Shown in pieces: positions 50,223 to 60,067 of a stretch of 62,815 bases of DNA. The stretch spans positions 1-62,815 of the forward strand of contig JAEYOK010000024.1 of assembly GCA_023411795.1 (NCBI GenBank). The letters run 5' to 3'. Position 1 is the first letter of the stretch. The number at the start of each line of letters is the position of its first letter. Made by a program: the position numbers and the translations under genes. The notes under the pieces were generated by a model. It saw only the letters and a list, made by a program, of their open reading frames with translations, had not been told where the DNA came from and searched no databases. Source of the stretch: Bacillota bacterium (GTDB taxonomy: Bacteria > Bacillota > Clostridia > DSM-8532).

Positions 50223-50756
50223 TCATAAGCATATCGTTGAGGACAATTTAGGGACCCCATACTCTTTTAGCGGTTTTTCGAGCCAAATAACATCGAGCCA
50301 ATTCCCTTTCTTATACCCAACATTGTGGTATATCCCGACTTCTGTGAACCCAAACGCTTTATGAAGCCCTATGCTTTTATCGTTCGGTAAAGTAATTCCT
50401 GCGTAAGCACTATAATATTCATACTTATTCAACGCTTCAAATAAATTCTTGTATAATGCTTTCCCAATCCCTTTATGGTGGTAATTAGGCGCAACATAAA
50501 TAGAAACATCCACACTATATTTATATGCCGACCGTGCGCGATGTTTTGAGGCGTATGCATAGCCTGCAACTCTCCCATCGACCTCGCAAACAAGATAGGG
50601 AAAATCCTTTTTAATACCTTCAATTCTCTCCTCAAATTCTTCTAGTGTCGGCACTTCTGTTTCAAAGGTGATTACTGTATCAGTTATATAGGGGGCATAA
50701 ATAGCAAGTATATCAGCCACATCCGTTTTACTTACAGGTCGTATTAACATATTCAT
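50223..50756 (-). CDS. GNAT acetyltransferase, phosphinothricin/methionine-sulfoximine N-acetyltransferase-like
   Basis: 177 residues with the Pat/YwnH layout: IRPVSKTDVADILAIYAPYITDTVITFETEVPTLEEF, acetyl-CoA loop VAPNYHHKGIGKALYKNLF, ITLPNDKSIGLHKAFGFTEVGIYHNVGYKKGNWLDVIWLEKPL. It acetylates small amino-acid analogues. The gene stands alone; a palindromic unit lies just beyond its stop. Confidence 0.88.
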   Translation of the reverse strand: MNMLIRPVSKTDVADILAIYAPYITDTVITFETEVPTLEEFEERIEGIKKDFPYLVCEVDGRVAGYAYASKHRARSAYKYSVDVSIYVAPNYHHKGIGKALYKNLFEALNKYEYYSAYAGITLPNDKSIGLHKAFGFTEVGIYHNVGYKKGNWLDVIWLEKPLKEYGVPKLSSTICL

Positions 50757-50821
50757 TTTTTTTCATCACCTTTCCTAATTATATCTACTATACATTATCA
50801 TTCAGGTTGATGCTATATATG

Positions 50822-51721
50822 TCACTTTTTCTGAATTGATTTCTTCACTGCTAAACAGTAGCAAACCCCTTTTGGTGCAATAATCTGATGCTGACTGTTA
50901 ATACGGTTATACTCATCAAAAAACTCTGCGGAGGCCTCAATACTATTATAATGCTCATATATTAAGAAACCGTTTTTCTCCAGTATCTTCTCGACTTCTT
51001 CATAAGAATACTTTGATTGCATCTGCTCGTTAGCAGCTCTAGCCATCTCCTGATTTTTTACTGATTCGATACCTTCCTCGTAAATAGGGTAATCAAAACA
51101 TATAGAAGACCCTTCGCTCCACAAATCAGAAATATTCTGCAACAAACATGCAAACTCCTCTTTTTTTAAATAATAACTAATTCCTAGCATACTCCCAAAA
51201 GAAGTTTTTTCTAGGTTGAATCCACTATTTATAAGTGAATTTTTCCAGGCACTTTGAGCGATATCACAAGCTATATACATTGTTTTACATTTTTCTTCTA
51301 GACAGTTATTTTCTATTCTGTTCCTCTTATCATCAATCATATCCGGTAAATCCAGTTCATACAGTTTTAGATCTGCGTATGCTGTTCGTAGAGAGTATGT
51401 ATCATAACCGGAAGCAAAAATTATATATTGCTTGCATCCTCTCATTACAGCATTATCAAGGGATCGTTCACAGAATTTGCTTCTTGCCAGTACCGAAGGG
51501 GACAACTGCTTGTCCACTATATATCTCAATGCTTCACTATCCGTTCCGATAAACCCTGGATTGAAATATTGTATTCCCTTTGACATATTATCAGAAATAG
51601 CATCATACTCATCTTTTGAAAGAATCTTGTCAGCTATTTCATCGCAAAACACCCATCTTATATTATTTTTATAATGGTATGCTCTTGCAAAACAACTTAC
51701 TTTTGCAGTCATGTTTTTCAT
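50822..51721 (-). CDS. LCMT-family class I SAM-dependent methyltransferase
   Basis: 299 residues of the leucine carboxyl methyltransferase family (PPM1/Tcmp-like). The SAM-binding region is YIIFASGYDTYSLRTAYADLKLYELDLPDMIDDKRN, an acidic loop after strand 2, with YIACDIAQSAW and FGSMLGISYYLKKEEF following. Bacterial members methylate carboxylates of polyketides or small acids; the substrate here is unknown. Confidence 0.82.
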   Translation of the reverse strand: MKNMTAKVSCFARAYHYKNNIRWVFCDEIADKILSKDEYDAISDNMSKGIQYFNPGFIGTDSEALRYIVDKQLSPSVLARSKFCERSLDNAVMRGCKQYIIFASGYDTYSLRTAYADLKLYELDLPDMIDDKRNRIENNCLEEKCKTMYIACDIAQSAWKNSLINSGFNLEKTSFGSMLGISYYLKKEEFACLLQNISDLWSEGSSICFDYPIYEEGIESVKNQEMARAANEQMQSKYSYEEVEKILEKNGFLIYEHYNSIEASAEFFDEYNRINSQHQIIAPKGVCYCLAVKKSIQKK

Positions 51722-52058
51722 TTAAATGTCCTCTCTTTCATAAGCGTATAATTCTTAATACACCCCACGCAAAATAAATACAAGTCTTTTAAAAATGTAC
51801 AAAATGTGTTAATGTAAGACTAACGAAAATATTTTTTTACTTCTTTTTACTTCTTTTTACTAACGCCCATTTTATACGTGTTTCGAGATCCCCAAATTTT
51901 ATATTACACTCATAGTGTGATTTATACGTGTTGACGACTTTATTATCTTGTAGTATCCTTGCAATATACACATGGCAGAAAAAGCAAAATTCCATATATT
52001 TAAAAGAGGGATTTTACTGAATTTTCTGAATTCTTAACTTAATATTTAGGAGGAAGCT
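51722..52058. promoter_or_regulatory. Regulatory region upstream of the sugar symporter gene
   Basis: A promoter TTGACG (51931-51936), 17 bases, TATCCT (51954-51959) is present. Two copies of TTTATACGTGTT lie exactly 50 bp apart (51871-51882 and 51921-51932), the second overlapping the -35 box, and between them is the near-palindrome TTACACT-CAT-AGTGTGA (51904-51920). This looks like a regulator-binding array. Tandem TTTTTACTTC copies occur at about 51831-51860. Confidence 0.6.
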
Positions 52059-53444
52059 ATGAACGAAGAGAAAATACCCCTAAAATCAAGAGTGTGGCTC
52101 GCTGGTGCAGATGGCTTGTGTGCAACGCTGTCCGGGCTTGTTACAGGCGGAGGTCTGACTTATTTCTTTACACGCTGGATGGGACTTGATGTTGGTAAGG
52201 CATCACTTGTCTGGATTCTTTTTGGAATTTGGAATGCTTTTAATGATCCGCTTTTTGGGTACATCTCAGACAAAACAAAATCAAAAATCGGAAGAAGACT
52301 TCCCTACATAAGATATGGTTCTTTTTTTTACGCCGCAATTTTTATTCTAAGTTGGATAAAATTCCCGTTTGCTGGCAATCAGTGGGCAATGTTTGCACAA
52401 ATGCTCACCTCGCTGTTTTTATTTGATACCCTCTACACATCAATTGCAACTGCTCTCTATGTTATGCCTTATGAAATGGCAGTATCCAACAAGGCACGTG
52501 GCTCGATTTTTGTCTGGAAAATCGTCTTCAGCCTTGTCTCACTTTCAGCACCACTCGTAATACTTCCGTTAATTCAACCGGAGCCGGGTCAAGATGCAAC
52601 CAGATTCCAGATAATTATGGCTGCCATTGGAATTGTTGCAGGACTGGTTATATTCTTCAGTACTTTTTTCTATTCTGAAAAAGGTTATGTTAAAGAACAG
52701 GAACAGCCACCATTTTTTAAGTCACTTATTATATGCTTTAAAAATAAGCCTTTCGTAATTTTCGAAGTACTTAGCTTTACGGTTGTGTATATTCAGACTT
52801 CGCTTATGCAAGGTGTTCTTTACTATTTTGCCGAGTTTAAAGAAGTGTCGATGGTTCCTTGTTATGCTGCTCTCGCAATAGGTGTTGTGGCTGGGGTTAT
52901 TCTGTACATAAACAAGAATAGCACCTGGGGACTTCGAAAATGTGTAATATTTATGTGTTCTACATTCTCACTCAGTTGCTTTGCTATGTCGTTCTTCGGT
53001 GGAAATACTATTGTGGCAATAATCGGATTTTTCATAACAGGCCTTGGCTTTGCAGGCGGAATGTACCTTGTGCCACTCATGAATGGTGATGTTATTGACT
53101 TTGATGAAAATTTAACCTCAGTCCGTCGTGAGGGTATGTACGCCGGAGTCAACAGCTTTATCACAAAGCCGGCTATCAGCCTTGCCAATGCTGCTTTTGT
53201 CGAAATAATTGCTGCATTTGGTTACATACAGGATGCACCTTCGGGAACACAGTCTGCAAGTGCACAATCCGGTATTCTGATAGCCTGGATGCTGATACCT
53301 GCCATACTTCTTCTAATATGTTTCTTTTCGATGTTCGCATATCCTCTGCACGGAGAATCTTGGAAACAAAAGAAAGATGAACTGGAACATCTGCATATTG
53401 AAAAAGAAAAAGAGTATCTTAAGAGCCTCGGATTCAGCGAATAG
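52059..53444 (+). CDS. GPH-family (MelB-like) glycoside:cation symporter
   Basis: 461 residues, 12 helices. GPH marks are ADGLCATLSGLVTGGGLTYFFTRWMGLD, FGIWNAFNDPLFGYISDKTKSKIGRRLPYIRYG and, in the second half, GLGFAGGMYLVPLMNGDVIDFDENLTSVRREGMYAGVNSFITKPAISLANA. It moves glycosides, pentosides or hexuronides with a cation. A GGAGGAAG site precedes the ATG. It starts a run of four plus-strand genes (symporter, glycosyltransferase, chemoreceptor, lipase), ending in one terminator. Confidence 0.87.
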   Translation: MNEEKIPLKSRVWLAGADGLCATLSGLVTGGGLTYFFTRWMGLDVGKASLVWILFGIWNAFNDPLFGYISDKTKSKIGRRLPYIRYGSFFYAAIFILSWIKFPFAGNQWAMFAQMLTSLFLFDTLYTSIATALYVMPYEMAVSNKARGSIFVWKIVFSLVSLSAPLVILPLIQPEPGQDATRFQIIMAAIGIVAGLVIFFSTFFYSEKGYVKEQEQPPFFKSLIICFKNKPFVIFEVLSFTVVYIQTSLMQGVLYYFAEFKEVSMVPCYAALAIGVVAGVILYINKNSTWGLRKCVIFMCSTFSLSCFAMSFFGGNTIVAIIGFFITGLGFAGGMYLVPLMNGDVIDFDENLTSVRREGMYAGVNSFITKPAISLANAAFVEIIAAFGYIQDAPSGTQSASAQSGILIAWMLIPAILLLICFFSMFAYPLHGESWKQKKDELEHLHIEKEKEYLKSLGFSE

Positions 53445-53510
53445 TTATATCAATCATTACCTCCGTACCGGTAGAATAGTAGAACTATACATATAAAGGA
53501 GTTAATACAA

Positions 53511-54956
53511 ATGGAGCGTTCTAAAGCTATCTTTGGAAATGAAATTTCGAAAAAGAACTATAATAAAGGACTAAAAAATAAAAAGAACTTTATTAAAAAA
53601 TTCGGAGATGATGCAAATACAATTTATCATCTTGCAGTCAACGATAATGAGGTCATAGGCCCTTTTTTAGGCGTTAAAAATATTGTTACATCAGATAAAA
53701 GTGAATCTGTTGACAAAAAAAAAGGTATTGTTATCGGAAATATCAGAATGGGCTTTGGCCATTATAGAATTTCAATGGCTATGGCATCCGCGGCCCGCTC
53801 CATGGGTTATACTCCTTATTGGTTTGATCTGAACTCCTTCAAGGAAACCACAGGAGGAAAGATTATTGATCATCAGAATTCTCTTTATTCAATGGGTTCA
53901 CGTTTATCACAAAAAAGCTCCCTGTTTAACAAGCTGTATTGGGAACCTTTGAATTCTGAAGGATTTAAAAAGCTGTCATATAATTCATCAGACCAAAAGG
54001 TGGCAGAACTCATGACGCCAATATTCAAGGAGCTTCCAAAGGATATCCCGTTTATTGCAACTCATGCGTGGCCTGCACAAGCTGCTGTTCACGCGGGGTT
54101 AACCAGGGTTGTAAATGCAATTCCGGATAACTGGCCGATGGCATTACATCTGGCAGAAGGTTCAATACATACTGTTCAAACTCCATCTTCATTTTTAGGA
54201 TATAAGACATTAAAGGGTATGGATGGCGATAAGATTTTAAATCCTATACCTACAGGCGAATTATATGAGGTTGGACATTATATCGACCATGAATTAGTTT
54301 GCAACTTAAATGAAGATTGTGAGAAGAGAATCAAACGAATTAAAGATAACAAAGCAAAGAGAATTTTGCTGACAGTTGGTGGAGCAGGAGCACAAAAAGA
54401 AATTTTTGCTAAAATTATTCAGAAAGTTCTTCCTCTGGTTAAGCAAAACAAAGCTGTCCTATACATAAACGTTGGCGATCATAAGAATGTTTGGGATACT
54501 TTGGCCCATGAGATACCCGAACTAGATTCAATGGCAGTTAAATATTTTGATGATTGGAAGAAAACCTGTGATTTCGCTCAAAATGCCATTAATAACGAAG
54601 TTAGCGGCGTCCATGCTTTCTTCAATAAAGAAATATTTGCAGCTGTATATGCATCTAACTTACTTATGAGATCTACTGATATATTAGTTACAAAGCCTAG
54701 TGAGTTAGCGTACTATCCTGTACCAAAGCTAATGATTAAGCGTGTAGGTGGACATGAAGCATGGGGCGCTATCCGAGCAGCAGAAATAGGCGATGGTACT
54801 ATCGAATGTGGCGAATTGGGAAGAGCTCTTCAGATGCTCGATCTGATGCTTACTAATGATGAGATTCTTACTATGCTGACAGAAAATATTATTAAAGCAA
54901 ATAAAATTGGTATTTATAATGGAGCATACAGAGTAGTAGAATTAGCAACTAAATAA
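53511..54956 (+). CDS. GT-B-fold glycosyltransferase-like protein (MGDG-synthase/MurG-like)
   Basis: 481 residues, no signal peptide. VIGNIRMGFGHYRISMAMASAARSMGY is like the acceptor-side loop of MurG and diacylglycerol glycosyltransferases. A second half with LLTVGGAGAQKEIFAKII, VLYINVGDHKNVW and TDILVTKPSELAYYPVPKLMIKRVGGHEAWGAIRAAEIGDGT resembles the nucleotide-sugar-binding lobe. It may glycosylate a lipid or another hydrophobic acceptor. It sits 66 bp after the symporter with AAAGGAG in front. Function is inferred from fold only. Confidence 0.65.
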   Translation: MERSKAIFGNEISKKNYNKGLKNKKNFIKKFGDDANTIYHLAVNDNEVIGPFLGVKNIVTSDKSESVDKKKGIVIGNIRMGFGHYRISMAMASAARSMGYTPYWFDLNSFKETTGGKIIDHQNSLYSMGSRLSQKSSLFNKLYWEPLNSEGFKKLSYNSSDQKVAELMTPIFKELPKDIPFIATHAWPAQAAVHAGLTRVVNAIPDNWPMALHLAEGSIHTVQTPSSFLGYKTLKGMDGDKILNPIPTGELYEVGHYIDHELVCNLNEDCEKRIKRIKDNKAKRILLTVGGAGAQKEIFAKIIQKVLPLVKQNKAVLYINVGDHKNVWDTLAHEIPELDSMAVKYFDDWKKTCDFAQNAINNEVSGVHAFFNKEIFAAVYASNLLMRSTDILVTKPSELAYYPVPKLMIKRVGGHEAWGAIRAAEIGDGTIECGELGRALQMLDLMLTNDEILTMLTENIIKANKIGIYNGAYRVVELATK

Positions 54957-55081
54957 AAGAATATTTGAAGATTAGGAAAATAATTGGCTGAGACTTTGAT
55001 TTCTTCGTCGAAAACTATTGGACTTTAGTGTATTATTTAAGTACTGGGACAATTGCGCATTTCTAATAGGGGGGTATTTAA

Positions 55082-56581
55082 ATGAGCAAGCAGGATATTA
55101 TTAAAAAGAATGAGCAGGAAGTAACTGCCATTCTATTGAAAATCAACAAATGGTTCTTTCTTGTATTTCCACTATGCATTACTCTTAATCTCCTAAAAAT
55201 TCTGGCCATACCATGGAATTTTGCAATACTCATCTGTGCCGTCGGTATTCCGATTTGTTCTATTCCATTGGTCTATAATGCCTTAAAACTAAATACGCAT
55301 ATTTTAAAGTACATCTATGTCTTTGTATTTTTACTATTACAGACTTTTCTATTTAGTACTAACTATATGACGGTTGTTTTTTTCTGGCTGGTACCAATAG
55401 CCATAGCCTGCTTATACTTTGACACTAAACTACTAAAAATTACGTTTATTGCATTAATACCTGGTATTTTAATTGGTGAAATCGTTGCTTCAAATCTCAA
55501 GATTATGATGGAAGCCGGATTTCAATGGATTCCCTTACATATGGTTAGCTTTGTTATTCAATTTGGTATATTACTTCCAATTTTTCTTTCTTTCGCAAAC
55601 CGTGCTAAGAATATGCTCAACCAGTCAGGTAATCTTTTGGTAGACCTGGAAAAACAATTTGAAGAGAATGAAAAATCTTCATGTAATTTAGCCCAGTCTG
55701 TAACCGAATTGCTAAAAATAAGTGATGAGGCGAATAAAGCCATCAAAACCATTTCAAAATCTATAGATGGCATCGAAAATGAATCGGCAGAAATTGTTGA
55801 AAAAGCAGGCACTACTAATGAAAATGTTGACAAAATTATTGATGAAGTATCAAGCACAATACAGGAATCTCAGAATGTTTTGCAAGATGTTTATGCTATG
55901 ACAAGTATATCTGAAAAGAATAAAAATGAGCTTATGAACTCTTTGCACGAGATGCAGCAGATTGAGATTTCTACCGAAAAGAGTAAAAATGTAATTCATT
56001 ATCTATCTGTCCAGGCTAAGGAGATATTAACTGTAGTAAATAGTATTACAGACATCGCAACGCAAACTAATTTATTGGCATTAAACGCCAGTATTGAGGC
56101 TGCAAGGGCAGGAGAGTCAGGCAAGGGCTTTGCTGTGGTTGCCGATGAAGTTAGAAAGCTTTCTAATCAAGTAACAGATTCTGCTCAGAATATTAAAGAC
56201 TTAATAAATAAAATTAATGACAATGTAAATGAGGCTGTCTATTGTATTTCAGATACCTATACTATGGTTGCTTCGGGCTTGGAATTGACAAATAAAACAG
56301 TAAACAATTTTGATAATATTCTAAGCACTCAAAATGATGTTATCAAAAGGATAGACAACATAACAAAATTGACTCAGAGCTTTAAAAATTATGGTGAATT
56401 AATAAAGGACTCCATGGTAGCTTTAACGGTAGAAAATGAAAATAACTATGGGAATATTTCAACCATATGTTCTTCTATCGATGAATTAATGAAACTTTTT
56501 AATGATATTATTGAATATATTAAGAATGTAGAGTCTGAATCATTAGTACTGGCTCAGAAGAGTCATTGTTCTCTGATTTAA
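55082..56581 (+). CDS. Methyl-accepting chemotaxis protein with six-helix N-terminal domain
   Basis: 499 residues. About six helices span 25-185, with little extracytoplasmic loop, so it may sense a membrane or intracellular cue. There is no HAMP domain. A coiled coil leads to the signalling tip DIATQTNLLALNASIEAARAGESGKGFAVVADEVRKLSNQV, which binds CheA/CheW. It is placed in a transport and lipid gene run, so it may report on the same compound. GGGGGG lies before the ATG. Confidence 0.88.
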   Translation: MSKQDIIKKNEQEVTAILLKINKWFFLVFPLCITLNLLKILAIPWNFAILICAVGIPICSIPLVYNALKLNTHILKYIYVFVFLLLQTFLFSTNYMTVVFFWLVPIAIACLYFDTKLLKITFIALIPGILIGEIVASNLKIMMEAGFQWIPLHMVSFVIQFGILLPIFLSFANRAKNMLNQSGNLLVDLEKQFEENEKSSCNLAQSVTELLKISDEANKAIKTISKSIDGIENESAEIVEKAGTTNENVDKIIDEVSSTIQESQNVLQDVYAMTSISEKNKNELMNSLHEMQQIEISTEKSKNVIHYLSVQAKEILTVVNSITDIATQTNLLALNASIEAARAGESGKGFAVVADEVRKLSNQVTDSAQNIKDLINKINDNVNEAVYCISDTYTMVASGLELTNKTVNNFDNILSTQNDVIKRIDNITKLTQSFKNYGELIKDSMVALTVENENNYGNISTICSSIDELMKLFNDIIEYIKNVESESLVLAQKSHCSLI

Positions 56582-56603
56582 AAAGAGTGGGAGATAAAAC
56601 AAA

Positions 56604-57533
56604 ATGGAAAGTGAATTAAAAAATACTGTTAACCTTATAGCAAAAGATGGTCAAAAAATCAACGTGTATTGCTGGGAAGATGTTGAAAAACCAAGAGCAG
56701 TTGTACAAATATTTCATGGTATGGCAGAACATGCTGCAAGATATGACAGATTTGCAAAGTATTTAAATTCACTGGGGATTGTCGCTTTTGCAGATGATCA
56801 TCGAGGTCATGGAGTAACCGGAACTACAAACGGAAACTTAGGCTCGCTCGGAAGAGATGGTTTTAACAAAGTAGTTGAAGATGAAGACATGATTACTCAA
56901 ATGATAAAAGTGAAATACCCTAATCTTCCGGTGTTTGTATTTGCACATAGTTTTGGTTCATTTGTCGGGCAAGAGTACATAACCAGATACTCGAACAATA
57001 TAAAAGGAATAATTCTGTGTGGATCGGCCGCTCAGATAGGGGCAAAATTTGTTGCTGCTAAGGCAATAGCTGCAATATATAAAACTATATTTGGTGCCGA
57101 AAAAGAAGCTAAATTCCTGTACAATTTATCATTTGGAAGCTATAACAAGAGAATAGCTCCCGGAGATAAAACCAATTGGCTCAGCCGTGACTTGGATGAA
57201 GTAACAAAATATGCAGCGGATCCCTATTGTGGTTTCCCGTGTTCAGGCGACTTCTACTATTATTTTTGTGATGGATTAACAAAACTATATAAAACCGATA
57301 AGCTGAACAATATATCAAAAGAATTGCCTATCTACATTATTGCAGGACAGGAAGACCCTGTCGGAGAATATGGCAAAAACGTAACAAAGCTTTATGACAT
57401 TTATAAGGGCCTAAATATAAAAGATTTAGAAATAAAATTATATGAAGGCGCAAGGCATGAACTGTTAAATGAAACGAACCGGGATGAGGTATCAAGAGAC
57501 ATTCTATGTTGGTTAGATGCCCATATGGGTTAA
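56604..57533 (+). CDS. Alpha/beta hydrolase, monoacylglycerol lipase/lysophospholipase-like
   Basis: 309 residues. Oxyanion-hole region IFHGMAEHAARYDRFAKYL, nucleophile Ser in FAHSFGSFVG, Asp in IIAGQEDPVGE and His in YEGARHELLNE: a complete triad in the layout of monoacylglycerol lipases. It has no signal peptide. It lies 22 bp after the chemoreceptor stop and closes the gene run. It may release or remodel acyl groups on a glycolipid handled by the neighbouring glycosyltransferase, which is inference. Confidence 0.85.
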   Translation: MESELKNTVNLIAKDGQKINVYCWEDVEKPRAVVQIFHGMAEHAARYDRFAKYLNSLGIVAFADDHRGHGVTGTTNGNLGSLGRDGFNKVVEDEDMITQMIKVKYPNLPVFVFAHSFGSFVGQEYITRYSNNIKGIILCGSAAQIGAKFVAAKAIAAIYKTIFGAEKEAKFLYNLSFGSYNKRIAPGDKTNWLSRDLDEVTKYAADPYCGFPCSGDFYYYFCDGLTKLYKTDKLNNISKELPIYIIAGQEDPVGEYGKNVTKLYDIYKGLNIKDLEIKLYEGARHELLNETNRDEVSRDILCWLDAHMG

Positions 57534-57584
57534 TTGATTTCTCAGGACATTTTAAACCGGTTGATGTTCGTATGTTAAATCCTT

Positions 57585-57629
57585 AAGAGTTGTATTAAGC
57601 TGCAAAACGCACTTCATACAACTCTTTTT
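57585..57629 (+). terminator. Intrinsic terminator of the symporter-lipase gene run
   Basis: AAGAGTTGTAT (57585-57595) pairs perfectly with ATACAACTCTT (57616-57626), followed by TTT. Confidence 0.85.
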
Positions 57630-57670
57630 AGGCTCTTTCTTGCTTTGGTAGAATAGATGAGAATTGAGCG

Positions 57671-58192
57671 CTACTTGTTCAATTTTGCGTAAATATATGT
57701 ATCCTTCCAAATAGGCTTATTGTTATCGTCTTTCCAAAAGTATACATTTTCCTTTAAGTGAGCTTCTCTCATAAATCCTAATGACTCCAGCAAACTCCAT
57801 GAACTAAGATTTTGCGGATCACATTCTGCATAAATTCTATGTATACCATTAGCAAATGCCAGTTCAATTAACTTAACGCAGCTTTCTTTTGCATATCCCT
57901 TGCCCCAATATTCCTTATTAAACACAAATCCAATTTCAAGGGATTCAAAATCTCTTTTTCCTAAATAAACATTCCCTATCATTTTGTTTTTACTCTTTAA
58001 TTCAACAGCAATCATTTCCTCTGTTGAGATTCTCCATTGAAGGTTATCTTTCACTTCACTCATGGTCATCACTTTATAAGGTTCGTATTTAATAACATCC
58101 GTATCAGATAAATATTCATATAAATCTTCCAAATCACGATTTTCATATCTTCTTAAAATCAGTCTTTCTGTTTCAGCAATGATACTTTTCAT
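57671..58192 (-). CDS. GNAT acetyltransferase, RimJ/RimL type
   Basis: 173 residues. ERLILRRYENRDLEDLYEYLSDTDVIKY is the usual RimJ-like start; the acetyl-CoA loop is FVFNKEYWGKGYAKESCVKLIELAF, followed by RIYAECDPQNLSSWSLLESLGFMREAHLKENVYFW. It acetylates a protein N terminus or small amine; substrate unknown. Stands alone. Confidence 0.87.
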   Translation of the reverse strand: MKSIIAETERLILRRYENRDLEDLYEYLSDTDVIKYEPYKVMTMSEVKDNLQWRISTEEMIAVELKSKNKMIGNVYLGKRDFESLEIGFVFNKEYWGKGYAKESCVKLIELAFANGIHRIYAECDPQNLSSWSLLESLGFMREAHLKENVYFWKDDNNKPIWKDTYIYAKLNK

Positions 58193-58244
58193 TTTTAAGT
58201 ACTTCCTTCATAGGTATTCTTATCGACTCTGGTAATCGATATTT

Positions 58245-58670
58245 TTATTTTGCCATCAGAATAAGGCCAGCCCCACACACTACCATTCCAATTATTTGAC
58301 GCAAACTAAGAGCTTCTTTGTATAAGAGAAATCCGACGACTAACAAAACACAAGCCAATGTTATGCTGGCAAATAAATGTGCTATGCTTATTTTCCATCC
58401 GGCACGATAAACACACAAAAAGCCGAATTCTAGGCCAACAATTGCAACTCCCAGAGCATAGGTCGTCCAATTTACTTTTGATAGTTCCATAAAAAGATTC
58501 TTCTTTTCACTGGTAAGAAAATACATAATAACTGAGCAAATCATAGCTATGAGGTAAGTAACAGAAAGAGATGCAAATGAGTTGATATTAGTTGGCGTTG
58601 ATTTTGCACTGATGTTATAAATTGTATTTGATACAACAACAATCAGAATTGGCCATATCATATTCCACAT
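58245..58670 (-). CDS. Half-size EamA/DMT membrane transporter
   Basis: About 141 residues from the ATG at 58670 (GGGAGG in front), with four or five helices. SAKSTPTNINSFASLSVTYLIAMIC and ISIAHLFASITLACVLLVVGFLLYKEALSLRQIIGMVVCGAGLILMA are typical of EamA repeats. A single repeat means it must dimerise to make a full transporter. Substrate unknown. Confidence 0.8.
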   Translation of the reverse strand: MWNMIWPILIVVVSNTIYNISAKSTPTNINSFASLSVTYLIAMICSVIMYFLTSEKKNLFMELSKVNWTTYALGVAIVGLEFGFLCVYRAGWKISIAHLFASITLACVLLVVGFLLYKEALSLRQIIGMVVCGAGLILMAK

Positions 58671-58827
58671 GGTAAAAACCTCCCGAAGAAAATAAGAAAC
58701 CGTAAGCAAGTTAGCTTCGCATACGGCAGATGCTCATACAATAATAATACAATTTTTCATTTATTCTACATTAAAAAACTATGGATTACAAGGTTTATGA
58801 ACTGCTGGAAATAATAAAAGATTTAAA

Positions 58828-59643
58828 TCATTTTTCAAAAGTATTCTTCAATAACAATGCGTCTTTCTCTACCATTGGTCCCTCTGAGATCACACATCCT
58901 TTGACGTTAAAATCCTTTATGGCTTTTAGACACTCTACATAGTTGAAATCACTCTCTAACAATGGAAGATGGTTTCTCTCGCCTTTTTCATTGTAGCTTA
59001 TTCCACCCATATGTATATGCAAATCATCTAAAGCAGATCTGCCTAACTCATCCAGCACATATTGAAGTATTTTGGCAAAATCATCATAGCCTTTTAAACT
59101 CCCATTCTGCCTAGCATGTATATGAGAAAAGTCAATACATAGCTTGCAGGAACTTACTTCTTTACAGAGAGAAACTAATTCCTCAAGTGTCCCAAACTGG
59201 GTTCCTTTTCCTGTAGTCTCCAACCTATAATCTATCCCTCTATATGGAAGTTTCAATAAGTTTTCTTTTATAGTATTATAAGTATCCTCCTTCGAATCCT
59301 TTAAATAAAAACCCGGATGAAATATTAAACTCTTTCCCTTAACCTTTGATAACCCTTCCATTGCATTTATTATTCTTTCAATTGACTGTTCTTGCTTTTC
59401 ATATTCATCTGCATTTAGATTTATATAATGTGAACCATGGGCTGACAGATAAACATCATTGTCTATCTTAGCTTTTAAAATTATATGCTTATTTTTATCT
59501 GTCACATTGACACTTTTCACAAAAAGAAGTTCCAAAGCGTCAAGCCCAATTGATTTTATATATTCAATGCCAGAGGCATAGTTAATTTTTTTTGATCCGC
59601 TTCCTATTGGCAACCCTGATATTCCAAATAGCAGTTTATCCAT
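58828..59643 (-). CDS. TIM-barrel endonuclease IV/sugar isomerase-like protein
   Basis: 271 residues of the AP endonuclease 2 fold. Metal-ligand positions are visible as YLSAHGSHY (His), LIFHPGFY (His), RLETTGK (Glu), CIDFSHIHA (Asp-His), HIHMGG (His) and ISEGPMVEKDALLLK (Glu). The set of His, Glu and Asp and the final EDALLLK-like sequence are closest to endonuclease IV, which cuts at abasic sites, but it could act on another substrate. No context helps. Confidence 0.75.
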   Translation of the reverse strand: MDKLLFGISGLPIGSGSKKINYASGIEYIKSIGLDALELLFVKSVNVTDKNKHIILKAKIDNDVYLSAHGSHYINLNADEYEKQEQSIERIINAMEGLSKVKGKSLIFHPGFYLKDSKEDTYNTIKENLLKLPYRGIDYRLETTGKGTQFGTLEELVSLCKEVSSCKLCIDFSHIHARQNGSLKGYDDFAKILQYVLDELGRSALDDLHIHMGGISYNEKGERNHLPLLESDFNYVECLKAIKDFNVKGCVISEGPMVEKDALLLKNTFEK

Positions 59644-59979
59644 ATTTACTACCCTGCACTACAACCACAGAAAATCTTTATCACCTTTCTCACCACCTCC
59701 TTAGCCTAGGAAGCGACTTCCTGTATATTATGCGCTTTCAGTTAAATTACTCCTCCAAAACCTTTTTGTATGGTGCAATCATACCATCATTCATTTTGTT
59801 TCCTATCTTACCTTCAGCTTTGGAGAAGAAATTAGGGCACCCACAAGGTACATTTTTAACACTGTGCCTTTTTTCTTTTGAGGGAAGTAATATAATCCAT
59901 GCTTGCTTCTGATTAAACTGAAAAATCGTGAAAATCAAAAGTCAAGCCTGATAGTAGATGTGAATGAATAAAAGCGAAC
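59644..59979. other. Stretch without a convincing gene
   Basis: A 63-codon minus-strand frame (59747-59938) ends in a plausible CGCPNFFSKAEGKIGNKMND region but lacks a good start and ribosome site. It may be the tail of a lost gene. I see no promoter or repeat here. Confidence 0.3.
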
Positions 59980-60014
59980 AAGGCACTCTACGATATTATA
60001 ACATAGAGTGCCTT
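59980..60014 (-). terminator. Terminator of the PTPS-like gene, conserved-loop hairpin family
   Basis: AAGGCACTCTA (59980-59990) and TAGAGTGCCTT (60004-60014) form a perfect 11-bp stem. The loop CGATATTATAACA resembles those at 43232 and 47047, though the stem sequence is different. Confidence 0.75.
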
Positions 60015-60067
60015 ACTTAGTAATAACGGTATTCAATTCTCAGTGTTTCTGAAAAGAAGCCTTTAGA

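Noticed and set aside
58782..58850. Plus-strand frame MDYKVYELLEIIKDLNHFSK as a gene start
   Set aside because: No ribosome site, and it soon runs antisense into the TIM-barrel gene without any recognisable product.
59747..59938. 63-codon frame as a small protein gene
   Set aside because: Start and ribosome site are poor and no family is recognised; kept only as a possible relic.
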